Part shown: positions 24,785 through 32,088 of the stretch, one piece after another
How positions within the stretch are numbered: position 1 is the stretch's first letter
How the letters are laid out: each line of letters begins with the position of its first letter
NCBI GenBank assembly: GCA_017473265.1
Contig: JAFULQ010000002.1
Span: forward strand, 62,001-126,000
Length of the DNA: 64,000 nucleotides
Reading direction: 5' to 3'
DNA from: Erysipelotrichaceae bacterium
Lineage (GTDB): Bacteria > Bacillota_I > Bacilli_A > Erysipelotrichales > Erysipelotrichaceae
Position numbers and translations under genes: made by a program
The notes under the pieces: model-generated
Databases searched by the model: none
Seen by the model: only the letters and a program-made list of their open reading frames with translations
What the model was told of the DNA's origin: nothing

Positions 24785-26494
24785 ATGAAGAAATTTATAT
24801 GTATATTTACGATGCTTGTATGTTTATGGACATCCCTATTACCTATCTATGCAATGGATCCATATTATATAGAAGAAATGAATGTAGAATGGACCTTAAA
24901 AGAAAATGGATTGTTATATATTCATGAAACCTATAATATGCATTTTTATGAAACAAAGTTAGAGAGTATATCTTTCTTTATTCCAGTAGAAAAGAGATTT
25001 ACAGTTGGTGATGATGAAAGAATAAATACAACTGTCGCAATTACAAATGTAAAAGTGTTAAACAAACAACCACATCATATGGAAGTGAAGAAAGAAGGAT
25101 ATACCATTACTTTTGGATATATAGATAATCGATTTGATGAGAAAGAAACTTTTGAAATAAGCTATATCGTAAAGCTAGATCCAGTTTTATATAATGAAAA
25201 AGAACTTGTAATTTATGATTTTGGTGATAATCGTATTGAAGGAAGAATAGAAAGACTGAATTTTGAGCTAAATTTACCAAAGTCTATAAATGAAGACTTG
25301 ATAGAAATTACTTCTAAATATACGGATACATTAGAATATGAAGTAAATGATAATCTAATTAAAGGTAGTATTGAGAATGTTTCTGTAGCGACGAATGTAC
25401 AAATAGTATTGGATTCTACAGGTGGTTATATAAGTGGTTTTAATTATGATCTGGTCAATTATATTTCAATTGGTATATGTTATCTTTTGGGATTTGTAGT
25501 AATTATTGTATTACGTCAAAAGGGAAAAGAACAGGAAATTGAAGATATAGTTGATATACATGTTATACATGAATTGAATGCTTTAGAAGTTGGATTCTTG
25601 AAAAAAGGATATAGTGATCAAAGAGATGTTGTAGCATTATTTCTACAATGGGCACAAAAAGGATATATTGCAATAGAATATCTTAAAGAACAGAGGTCAA
25701 TTATTTTTCATAAAAAGAAAGATGTATCTCCTTTAGTTCCAAAGTATGAAAAAGAATTATTTGATGAGTTGTTTTCAACGAAAACGAAAGTGCGTATGAA
25801 AACTCTAGGTTTTATGTTTGGTAAAGAGATTAAAAAAGCACAAAAAGAAATGGTAAATACATTTAGAAGCAAGGATAAAAAAGTATTTTTATCTGATTTA
25901 GAGAAAATTCTACTATGTGTAATGTGTGCTTTTCCACTAATTATTGTAGTTGGCCTACAAATGTTTATAAGAACTATGTCGTTATTAGAAGTTTTAGTGA
26001 TTGTAGTCGCATATAGTATCGTAATTGGTAGCTTATGTGCATTCATGATGTATTTAACACGTGAAAAGATGAATCATATAATATTTAGTATTTGTTTATG
26101 TATGGTTGCGGTGGGTATTTATTGGTGTAGTTATAAACTCTATGGTAACATCATACCTTATGAAATATTGATAATTTCAGTGATTTTATCTATGATTTTA
26201 ATCTTTACAGTGTGTTATATCAAAATAAGAAGTGATTTTGGTAATGAAATTCTAGCAAAAACTAGAGGATTGTATTCATATTTGATTCATGATGATAAAG
26301 AATATGATTTATTAAAGAACTCTAAACTTAAAGAAGAGTTATTGCCATATGCTTATGTAATGAAGGTTGAAAATGAAGTATTGCAGTATATTGATGAACT
26401 ATCATGGTTAGAAGTAGATGATTTTGAAAAAGTAACTTCTTATTTATATGATCATATTTTCTCAATTACAGTTGAAAGGAAATATGCGCATTAA
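24785..26494 (+). CDS. DUF2207-family membrane protein
   Basis: A 569-residue protein. A signal peptide (MKKFICIFTMLVCLWTSLLPIYA) is followed by an extracytoplasmic beta-rich domain of about 190 residues that fits DUF2207 (VEWTLKENGLLYIHETYNMHF; IVKLDPVLYNEKELVIYDFGDNRIEG). A transmembrane helix lies near 226-243. A cytoplasmic segment, two pairs of hydrophobic helices (about 375-420 and 428-480) and a cytoplasmic tail complete it. The function of the family is not established. It has its own upstream space but no LytTR-type repeats that I can see. It ends the accessory block before spoVT. Confidence 0.75.
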   Translation: MKKFICIFTMLVCLWTSLLPIYAMDPYYIEEMNVEWTLKENGLLYIHETYNMHFYETKLESISFFIPVEKRFTVGDDERINTTVAITNVKVLNKQPHHMEVKKEGYTITFGYIDNRFDEKETFEISYIVKLDPVLYNEKELVIYDFGDNRIEGRIERLNFELNLPKSINEDLIEITSKYTDTLEYEVNDNLIKGSIENVSVATNVQIVLDSTGGYISGFNYDLVNYISIGICYLLGFVVIIVLRQKGKEQEIEDIVDIHVIHELNALEVGFLKKGYSDQRDVVALFLQWAQKGYIAIEYLKEQRSIIFHKKKDVSPLVPKYEKELFDELFSTKTKVRMKTLGFMFGKEIKKAQKEMVNTFRSKDKKVFLSDLEKILLCVMCAFPLIIVVGLQMFIRTMSLLEVLVIVVAYSIVIGSLCAFMMYLTREKMNHIIFSICLCMVAVGIYWCSYKLYGNIIPYEILIISVILSMILIFTVCYIKIRSDFGNEILAKTRGLYSYLIHDDKEYDLLKNSKLKEELLPYAYVMKVENEVLQYIDELSWLEVDDFEKVTSYLYDHIFSITVERKYAH

Positions 26495-26502
26495 TGAATT
26501 AC

Positions 26503-26531
26503 GTATAAAAAGCCTCTATTTACAAATACTA
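26503..26531 (+). promoter_or_regulatory. Candidate sigma-G-like promoter inside the spoVT leader hairpin
   Basis: GTATA at 26503-26507 fits the sigma-G -35 pattern GNATR. After 17 nt, AATACTA at 26525-26531 fits the -10 pattern CATNNTA with one mismatch. Bacillus spoVT is sigma-G dependent. A start about 7 nt downstream would fall in the 3' arm of the hairpin and leave out the 5' arm, freeing the ribosome binding site. This is inferred from short motifs. Confidence 0.4.
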
Positions 26532-26560
26532 GTAATAGTATTTCGTGAATGGAGGTTTTT
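26508..26560 (+). terminator. Long terminator-like hairpin that contains the spoVT ribosome binding site
   Basis: A stem of about 23 bp, with one bulged C and a few G-T pairs, joins 26508-26530 to 26537-26560 around the loop AGTAAT. The 3' arm contains GGAGG (26551-26555), then TTTTT, AA and the spoVT ATG. It can end transcripts arriving from the DUF2207 gene, and in any read-through RNA it hides the ribosome binding site. Confidence 0.8.
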
Positions 26561-26562
26561 AA

Positions 26563-27087
26563 ATGAAAACAACTGGTATTGTACGAAGGATAGATGAATT
26601 AGGGCGCTTAGTTATACCCAAAGAAATGAGGAAGAGATTTCATTTACTAGAGGGAGATTCTGTAGAGTTTTATATAAATGATGAACAAGAAATAGTGATT
26701 CGTAAGTATTCGGTAATTCAACCATGGGAACAAGTATCTCAAATGATATTAAATACTTTAGCTAAACATACACAGAATCCCGTATATCTTATGAATAGTG
26801 AGAGTTTTATACAAGTGAGTAGAGATATATATCAAGAAGATTTACATAAGAAACTTCATGAACAATTTCTAAAAAATACCATTGTATATACAAATCAGCA
26901 GTTTTTGAATATTCTTTTATTTGAAAATGAGGATAGAGTAGTAACGGGATATGTATTTCCAATAGTAATACATGGAGATTGGTTGGCATCATTTGTCTTA
27001 TTTGAATCTAGAGAAACAATAACTGAAAATGATATAAGAATCATGGATGCGTTTAGAAATTATTTTGTTCACACGATAGAGGGATAA
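26563..27087 (+). CDS. spoVT: Stage V sporulation protein T (AbrB-family transcription factor)
   Basis: A 174-residue regulator. The N-terminal swapped-hairpin AbrB domain reads MKTTGIVRRIDELGRLVIPKEMRKRF...LEGDSVEFYI, very close to Bacillus SpoVT. The C-terminal part (about 55-174) is the GAF-like domain that separates SpoVT from AbrB. SpoVT adjusts late forespore gene expression in sporulating Firmicutes. It begins the conserved block spoVT-rqcP-yabP-yabQ-divIC. Its ribosome binding site lies inside a strong hairpin, so expression should depend on how the transcript starts. Confidence 0.9.
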   Translation: MKTTGIVRRIDELGRLVIPKEMRKRFHLLEGDSVEFYINDEQEIVIRKYSVIQPWEQVSQMILNTLAKHTQNPVYLMNSESFIQVSRDIYQEDLHKKLHEQFLKNTIVYTNQQFLNILLFENEDRVVTGYVFPIVIHGDWLASFVLFESRETITENDIRIMDAFRNYFVHTIEG

Positions 27088-27116
27088 TGTGATACACTAG
27101 TTTCGAGGTGTATAAC

Positions 27117-27377
27117 ATGAGATTAGATAAGTATTTAAAAGTATCACGTATTTTGAAGCGTAGAACAATTTCGAAAGAATTGGCTGCGAATGAACGTGTG
27201 ATTGTGAATGGGAAAGCCGCAAAACCTTCATATGAAGTTAAATTGAATGATGAAATTGAAGTCATTTTTGGTAGAAGACATTTAAAGGTTAAAGTATTAG
27301 CTATTAAAGAAGTTGTTCGTAAAAATGATGCGGATATTTTATATGAAGTAATTGATGAGTGGATGGATGAAGAATAA
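27117..27377 (+). CDS. rqcP: S4-domain ribosome-associated protein RqcP (YabO)
   Basis: An 86-residue S4 RNA-binding protein: MRLDKYLKVSRILKRRTISKE, then NERVIVNGKAAKPSYEVKLND. RqcP works with RqcH in adding Ala tails to nascent chains on stalled large ribosomal subunits. The ATG at 27117 is chosen because GAGGTG ends 6 nt upstream; the longer GTG start lies inside that site. It is in its standard place between spoVT and yabP. Confidence 0.92.
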   Translation: MRLDKYLKVSRILKRRTISKELAANERVIVNGKAAKPSYEVKLNDEIEVIFGRRHLKVKVLAIKEVVRKNDADILYEVIDEWMDEE

Positions 27378-27400
27378 GTAAATCTCCTTATACATATAAT
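27372..27400 (+). promoter_or_regulatory. Candidate sigma-E-like promoter inside the yabP leader hairpin
   Basis: CATATAAT at 27393-27400 matches the sigma-E -10 pattern CATACAAT in 7 of 8 positions. GAATAAG at 27372-27378, 14 nt upstream, is a partial -35 match. A start near 27407 would give a very short leader keeping AGGAGG but lacking the 5' arm of the hairpin. It is also a reasonable sigma-A -10 (TATAAT), so the assignment is uncertain. Confidence 0.4.
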
Positions 27401-27419
27401 TGTGTAAGGAGGTTTTTTT
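27381..27419 (+). terminator. Terminator-like hairpin that contains the yabP ribosome binding site
   Basis: A 14-bp stem pairs 27381-27394 with 27401-27414 (two G-T pairs, loop TATAAT) and is followed by seven T and then the yabP ATG. AAGGAGG (27406-27412) lies wholly in the 3' arm. The layout copies that of spoVT. Confidence 0.8.
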
Positions 27420-27722
27420 ATGAATGATATGACAAATTCTGCTTTAAAGTTTGAGACAAATCCATATCACAATGTGGTTATTAAAGATCGTAAGAATATG
27501 GATATTTCTGGTGTGCGTATGATTGATAGTTTTGATGCGACAGAGTTTTTGATGGAAACAACACAAGGGTGGTTGTTAATTAAAGGACATGAGTTAGTTT
27601 TAGGAAAATTAGATACAGAACGTGGGGATGTAAATATAAAGGGTGTTATTGATTCGATACAATATGTGGATAATAAAAAGAGTAGTGATAAAGAAGGTTT
27701 CTTCAGCAAGCTATTGAAATGA
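27420..27722 (+). CDS. yabP: Sporulation protein YabP
   Basis: A 100-residue small protein of the YabP/YqfC family: LVLGKLDTERGDVNIKGVIDSIQY is the family core near the C-terminus, with TTQGWLLIKGHEL before it. In Bacillus it is needed for spore formation and is made in the mother cell. It overlaps yabQ by 4 nt (ATGA). The ribosome binding site is buried in a terminator-like hairpin immediately upstream. Confidence 0.85.
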   Translation: MNDMTNSALKFETNPYHNVVIKDRKNMDISGVRMIDSFDATEFLMETTQGWLLIKGHELVLGKLDTERGDVNIKGVIDSIQYVDNKKSSDKEGFFSKLLK

Positions 27723-28120
27723 TTATTTTAGCAGTACAATTACGTATTTTTGTATTAAGTTTAGTAAGTGGATGGATATATGGTACGATGTCTACATTTG
27801 TAGATTTGATATGTAGTAGTAAGAATATAATAAATCATATACTCATTTTAATATTTCATGGTGTATATCATCTATTTTTGTTTTCCTTATTGTATCAATT
27901 AAATGGGGGTTCTTTACATTTGTATTATGTATTACTGTTTTTATTAGGAATGTATGCATACCATCGAATCTATTATCCAATTATTATTCCAATCTATATT
28001 CAATTCATACATTATGTGAAATTACCCATAAAAAGAATTTTCCTTGTTTTTTCACAATTTATCAGTATAATAATAATGCTAATGAAAAAAGTGAAAAAGA
28101 AAGGTGAGGATGGATTGTGA
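27719..28120 (+). CDS. yabQ: Spore cortex-associated membrane protein YabQ
   Basis: A 133-residue protein with about three to four hydrophobic helices and a basic tail (LMKKVKKKGED). VSGWIYGTMSTFVDLI and YYVLLFLLGMYAYHRIYYP resemble YabQ, a mother-cell membrane protein needed for the spore cortex in Bacillus. Identity rests mainly on weak similarity, topology and position. It overlaps yabP before it and divIC after it by 4 nt each. Confidence 0.8.
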   Translation: MIILAVQLRIFVLSLVSGWIYGTMSTFVDLICSSKNIINHILILIFHGVYHLFLFSLLYQLNGGSLHLYYVLLFLLGMYAYHRIYYPIIIPIYIQFIHYVKLPIKRIFLVFSQFISIIIMLMKKVKKKGEDGL

Positions 28121-28449
28121 CACAAGTAACGAAGAAAAAGGTTGTGAAGAAAAAGAAAAAGAATCATATTGCAAAATTGTTGCTTTGTGTATTCTTCTTA
28201 GGTTGTTCTGCTTTCTTTGTTTGGAATATTTTAAAAGAGGGAGTTACTACTTATACTTTACAAGTAGATATTAATGAAGCTAAGGCTCAATTAGAAGCTT
28301 TACAAAAGGAAAATGGATTCTTAGTAGATGAAAAAGAAAAACTAGAAGATGAGAATTATGTAAAGAATCATGCTCGTGGTGAATACATGATTACTAAAGA
28401 AGGAGAAAAGATTTTCCATTTACCAAAAATTGAATCAAGTGATAAATAG
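28117..28449 (+). CDS. divIC: Septum formation initiator DivIC/FtsB-like protein
   Basis: A 110-residue bitopic protein. A strongly basic cytoplasmic tail (KKKVVKKKKKN) precedes a single transmembrane helix at about 22-40 and an extracytoplasmic coiled coil of about 40 residues (INEAKAQLEALQKENGFLVDEKEKLED). It ends with the FtsB/DivIC box VKNHARGEYMITKEGEKIFHLP. DivIC joins FtsL and DivIB to trigger septal wall synthesis. Start codon GTG, overlapping yabQ; GGTGAGG upstream. Confidence 0.9.
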   Translation: MTQVTKKKVVKKKKKNHIAKLLLCVFFLGCSAFFVWNILKEGVTTYTLQVDINEAKAQLEALQKENGFLVDEKEKLEDENYVKNHARGEYMITKEGEKIFHLPKIESSDK

Positions 28450-28477
28450 GTGAGATTGTTATCTTGCCTATTTTTTT
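28444..28477 (+). terminator. Terminator after divIC
   Basis: A 13-bp stem with two G-T pairs (28444-28456 with 28461-28473), a TGTT loop and a T-run. Confidence 0.85.
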
Positions 28478-28549
28478 ATGTGATATTACCTAATTTTATT
28501 AAATATTTTCAATATTCTAAATTAGCGACAGTATTCGACATTTACATTT

Positions 28550-28562
28550 CTTACAATGTAAG
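28550..28562. promoter_or_regulatory. Small palindrome upstream of the AT-hook-like gene
   Basis: CTTACA-A-TGTAAG, perfect 6-bp arms, lies 24 nt before the next gene start, where an operator could act. No matching regulator is known. Confidence 0.35.
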
Positions 28563-28585
28563 TATAAAGAAGGAGGGTTTACAAA

Positions 28586-29272
28586 ATGAAAGGACCTGGA
28601 ATTAAAGAATATTTGGAAGTTTTAATGAATAGAAAGAAAAGCGCAATAGAAGCAAAAGAGGAATATTTAATAATAAACTCAAAAGAGTTACATGCTGAAA
28701 TATCTGAAAATTTTGCGACGATGCCTACTTGTTGTCAAGCTATGTATAAGGTGATGTTAGAGGGGGATGAAATTATCCAAAAGCCTAAAGGTGAAACGGG
28801 TTTTGGTTCTCATTTAACTATTCGTTATGATTTAAGAGATATGGAAAATCGTAGAGCTTATTTTGAAGCAAAGAAACGTGGACGTCCAATGAAGAGTGAA
28901 GAGGAAAAGATTCGTGCAAAACGTTTAAAACAAGGTTTATCAGCAATTGATTTATCTGAGATCTGTACAACTTGGTTATTAGATAAAGGATGGGATGTAA
29001 CAGGTATTAATGGAAAGTTAGTTGCAGTAAAAGAAGATGAACGATGGGTAATCGATATTCATGGTATGAAGCGTGGAAGAAAGCAATCATTACCAGCTAA
29101 GATGAATGATATCTTAAAACAAATGGAGGATGGTAATACTCGATATAGTATGGCAATGAATGATTCATTGAGTTATCGTAGACAATGGAATCAAATACCA
29201 CATGTTGTTAAAGAAAAATTAAATGTAAGTGTTTTATTAGCGGATAAAAAAGGTAATGTTGTTGAATACTAA
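28586..29272 (+). CDS. Hypothetical protein with AT-hook-like motifs
   Basis: A 228-residue soluble protein that I do not recognise. The N-terminal 80 residues look like a small DNA-binding fold (ELHAEISENFATMPTCCQAMYKVM, then GFGSHLTIRYDL). AT-hook-like basic motifs follow at about 97-102 (KRGRPMK) and 168-172 (KRGRK). The region WDVTGINGKLVAVKEDERWVID, with NTRYSMAMND and NVSVLLADKKGNV after it, has the strand pattern seen in some restriction-endonuclease-like folds, but the catalytic residues are not clearly present. It is monocistronic between two terminators, with AGGAGGG before the start. It may bind AT-rich DNA; nuclease activity is speculative. Confidence 0.7.
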   Translation: MKGPGIKEYLEVLMNRKKSAIEAKEEYLIINSKELHAEISENFATMPTCCQAMYKVMLEGDEIIQKPKGETGFGSHLTIRYDLRDMENRRAYFEAKKRGRPMKSEEEKIRAKRLKQGLSAIDLSEICTTWLLDKGWDVTGINGKLVAVKEDERWVIDIHGMKRGRKQSLPAKMNDILKQMEDGNTRYSMAMNDSLSYRRQWNQIPHVVKEKLNVSVLLADKKGNVVEY

Positions 29273-29283
29273 ATAATATAAAA

Positions 29284-29307
29284 AGAAGACTACATATGTA
29301 GTCTTCT
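29284..29307. terminator. Bidirectional terminator between the AT-hook-like gene and fucO
   Basis: An 11-bp perfect arm pair AGAAGACTACA / TGTAGTCTTCT around a 2-nt centre, with A-rich and T-rich flanks serving both convergent genes. Confidence 0.8.
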
Positions 29308-29321
29308 TCTATTTGTAGGAA

Positions 29322-30467
29322 CTATAATAATGATTTGTACAATTCTTTAATTTCTTCAACGCTTGTTGGTCTTGGGTTACCTGGACGGCAAGCATCAGCG
29401 AATGCAGATTCACTTAAGAAATCTAAATCTTCTTCTTTTACGATTTCTTTTAAGTTTGCTGGAATACCAACATCTGTAGATAATTGTTTAACAGCATCGA
29501 TAGCAGCTTTTCTATAAGCTTCTTGATCCATACCTGTTGTATCAACACCCATAGCTTCAGCGATGTGTTTATATTTTTCACCTGTATATGGAGCATTGTA
29601 TTCCATAACTGTTGGTAAGATAATAGCGTTTGCTACACCATGAGGAGTATCATATAAAGCACCTAATGGGTGAGCCATTGAGTGAACGATACCTAAACCT
29701 ACGTTAGAGAATCCCATACCAGCAACGTATTGACCTAATGCCATACCTTCCATACCTTCAGGATCACCATTTACCGCACCTCTTAAAGAACGACCAATAA
29801 TTTCGATAGCTTTGATGTGGAACATATCACTTAATTCCCAAGCACCACCTGTAATGTAACCTTCGATAGCATGTGTTAATGCATCCATACCTGTAGCAGC
29901 AGCTAATGATTTAGGCATTGTTGACATCATATCTGGATCTACGAAAGCAACTTGTGGAATGTCATGAACGTCTACACAAACCATTTTACGGTCTTTTTCA
30001 ACGTCAGTAATTACATAGTTGATTGTAACTTCAGCAGCTGTACCACTTGTTGTAGGAACTGCGAAAATTGGAGTACAAGGATTTTTAGTAGGAGCTACAC
30101 CTTCTAAACTTCTAACATCAGCGAATTCTGGGTTTCTATCAATAATACCAACAGCTTTAGCTGTATCCATTGAAGAACCACCACCGATAGCGATAATATA
30201 ATCAGCTTCAGCAGCTTTTAAAGCTTTAACACCAGCTTGAACATTTTCAATAGTTGGGTTTGGTTTAATTTCTGTAAATAATTCATAAGCTAATCCAGCT
30301 TCATCTAATAAAGATGTAACTTTTTGAGTAACGTTGAATTTTACTAAATCTGGATCTGAGCATACTAATGCTTTTTTGAATCCTCTCGCTTTAGCTTCAG
30401 TAACGATTGCTTGAATCGCACCTTTACCATGATAACTTGTTTCATTCAATACAAATCTGTTTGCCAT
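29322..30467 (-). CDS. fucO: Iron-containing alcohol dehydrogenase, lactaldehyde reductase/propanediol oxidoreductase type
   Basis: A 381-residue group III alcohol dehydrogenase very like E. coli FucO along its length. MANRFVLNET starts it; the nucleotide-binding motif is DYIIAIGGGSSMDTAKAVG; NPEFADVRSLEG, GTAAEVTINYVITD and QYVAGMGFSNVGLGIVHSMAHPLG are near-identical stretches. Iron ligands are expected in AATGMDALTHAIEG (Asp, His), HSMAHPLG and TPHGVAN. It reduces L-lactaldehyde to 1,2-propanediol or a similar aldehyde with NADH. Codon use is more biased than in neighbours, suggesting high expression. It is monocistronic. Confidence 0.9.
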   Translation of the reverse strand: MANRFVLNETSYHGKGAIQAIVTEAKARGFKKALVCSDPDLVKFNVTQKVTSLLDEAGLAYELFTEIKPNPTIENVQAGVKALKAAEADYIIAIGGGSSMDTAKAVGIIDRNPEFADVRSLEGVAPTKNPCTPIFAVPTTSGTAAEVTINYVITDVEKDRKMVCVDVHDIPQVAFVDPDMMSTMPKSLAAATGMDALTHAIEGYITGGAWELSDMFHIKAIEIIGRSLRGAVNGDPEGMEGMALGQYVAGMGFSNVGLGIVHSMAHPLGALYDTPHGVANAIILPTVMEYNAPYTGEKYKHIAEAMGVDTTGMDQEAYRKAAIDAVKQLSTDVGIPANLKEIVKEEDLDFLSESAFADACRPGNPRPTSVEEIKELYKSLL

Positions 30468-30608
30468 TTAAATATCTCCTTTGTTAATTTTTTATCAAGT
30501 ATAATTATTTTACTACTAGTGTAATAAAAAATAAAGAAAAATGTGAAATAAACGGCAAGTAAAAAAAGATATTCTTCAAAAGAGACATAGAATGTTACAA
30601 AATATTTA

Positions 30609-30622
30609 TCTACAAATGTAGA
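30609..30622. promoter_or_regulatory. Palindrome in the fucO-malY intergenic region
   Basis: TCTACA-AA-TGTAGA with perfect 6-bp arms. The core TACAAATGTA occurs again at 32018-32027 before the threonine aldolase-like gene, suggesting a shared regulator. The rest of this 263-base divergent gap is AT-rich without a clear feature. Confidence 0.4.
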
Positions 30623-30730
30623 CTACAATTATACGATTAAATAAGTTTGTATGATATAGAATAAATGAGTAGAAGAATTTCATAAACCTGTGGTAACATT
30701 AATTTAATGAATCACAAGGAGATAATGTAT

Positions 30731-31894
30731 ATGAAATATGATTTTACAACCGTGGCGAATCGTAGAAATATAGGCGCTGCTAAATGGGCTTTAATGTTAG
30801 AAAAGAATCCGAATGCTGAAAAAGATGTTGTTCCATTTTCAGTGGCAGATATGGAATTTTATAATGCGCCTGAATTAATGAATGGATTAGCAGAATATGT
30901 AAAACAACCGATTTATGGTTATACGGATGCGACTGATGCTTATTATAATGCAGTGGTAGATTATATGAAAAAATATCATAGTTGGGAAATTGAAAAGGAA
31001 TGGATTTGTCCTACAAATGGTGTTGTTGGTGCTTTGAATGATTTAGTAAGAGTACTTACAAAACCTAATGATGGGATTGTTATTATGCGTCCTGTATACT
31101 ATCCTTTCTCTAGTGCAATTACTAGAAATAATCGTAGATTAATCAATGTTCCACTAATTAATAATAATGAAAAGTATGAAATTGATTTTGAAGCATTTGA
31201 TCAAGCAACAAAACCTGAAGAAGTAAAGATGTTTATTTTATGTAGTCCGCATAATCCTATTGGAAGAGTATGGACTAAAGAGGAACTACAAAAACTTGGA
31301 GATATTTGTATTAAGAATGATATTATTATTATCTCTGATGAGATTCATTTTGATTTCATTATGGATAAACATGAACATACAGTAATGTCTACACTTAGTG
31401 AAGAGATTGCGAATAGAACAATTGTTTGTACTGCACCAAGTAAAACATTTAACTTAGGTGGTGTTAAAGTTTCAAATATCATTATTTCTAATCCAGAATA
31501 TAGAGAAAAGTATATGGAAGTAACTAATTTCCTAAATACATTTGCTTATAAGACATGTGAGATTGTCTATACAGAATGTCGTGAATGGTTTGAAGCATTA
31601 ATGGATGTCTTACATGAGAATAAGAAATTAGTAGAAGATTTCATTGCAGAACATTTACCAATGATTAAAGTATACCCATTAGAAGGTACATATTTGATGT
31701 GGTTGGATTGTAGAGCATTGGGATTGAGTAATGAAGAATTGGAAAACTTAATGTTAAAAAATGATTTATATTTAGATGAAGGATATCTATTTGGAGAAGA
31801 AGGATCTGGATTTGAACGTTGGAATATTGCTTGTCCAAAGCAAGAACTTCTAGCTGGATTAGAAAGGTTTAAAACTGCAATTGAAACACTCTAG
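30731..31894 (+). CDS. MalY/PatB-type PLP-dependent aminotransferase (cystathionine beta-lyase-like)
   Basis: A 387-residue fold-type I PLP enzyme. Typical MalY/PatB sequence: VPFSVADMEFYNAPELMNGL at the start, YGYTDATDAYY, CSPHNPIGRVWTKEEL, IISDEIHFDF, and the PLP lysine in SKTFNLGGVK. Such enzymes release ammonia, pyruvate and a thiol from cystathionine or cysteine conjugates. AAGGAG 9 nt upstream supports the ATG at 30731. An intrinsic terminator follows. Confidence 0.88.
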   Translation: MKYDFTTVANRRNIGAAKWALMLEKNPNAEKDVVPFSVADMEFYNAPELMNGLAEYVKQPIYGYTDATDAYYNAVVDYMKKYHSWEIEKEWICPTNGVVGALNDLVRVLTKPNDGIVIMRPVYYPFSSAITRNNRRLINVPLINNNEKYEIDFEAFDQATKPEEVKMFILCSPHNPIGRVWTKEELQKLGDICIKNDIIIISDEIHFDFIMDKHEHTVMSTLSEEIANRTIVCTAPSKTFNLGGVKVSNIIISNPEYREKYMEVTNFLNTFAYKTCEIVYTECREWFEALMDVLHENKKLVEDFIAEHLPMIKVYPLEGTYLMWLDCRALGLSNEELENLMLKNDLYLDEGYLFGEEGSGFERWNIACPKQELLAGLERFKTAIETL

Positions 31895-31915
31895 TTACTA
31901 GAGTGTTTTCTTTTT
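31884..31915 (+). terminator. Terminator after the MalY-like gene
   Basis: An 11-bp stem AAACACTCTAG / CTAGAGTGTTT with a 3-nt loop, then TCTTTTT; it includes the stop codon. Confidence 0.85.
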
Positions 31916-32017
31916 GGGATAAACGAGAAACAAAAAAGTTACAATAACTATTCTAGCAAAAAGAGTATAACAAATGCCTTTTATGAAAACAGTGTATAGT
32001 TTATCAATCAATTGTAA

Positions 32018-32027
32018 TACAAATGTA
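32018..32027. promoter_or_regulatory. TACAAATGTA element upstream of the aldolase-like gene
   Basis: The same 10-mer as in the palindrome before the MalY-like gene (30611-30620), placed about 60 nt before the next start codon. The rest of the 31916-32088 gap shows no other clear signal. Confidence 0.3.
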
Positions 32028-32088
32028 ACTTGTTGAAGTATTGGGGTATAAGGAGTACAATTATACTAATGGATTAGGAGGAGCGAGT

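Noticed and set aside
30513-30532. Palindrome centred on ACTAGT before fucO
   Set aside because: Symmetry fails after the central six bases.
30541-30565. Rex-type redox operator before fucO
   Set aside because: Only one half (TGTGAAAT) resembles the TTGTGAA-N4-TTCACAA pattern; the other half is absent.
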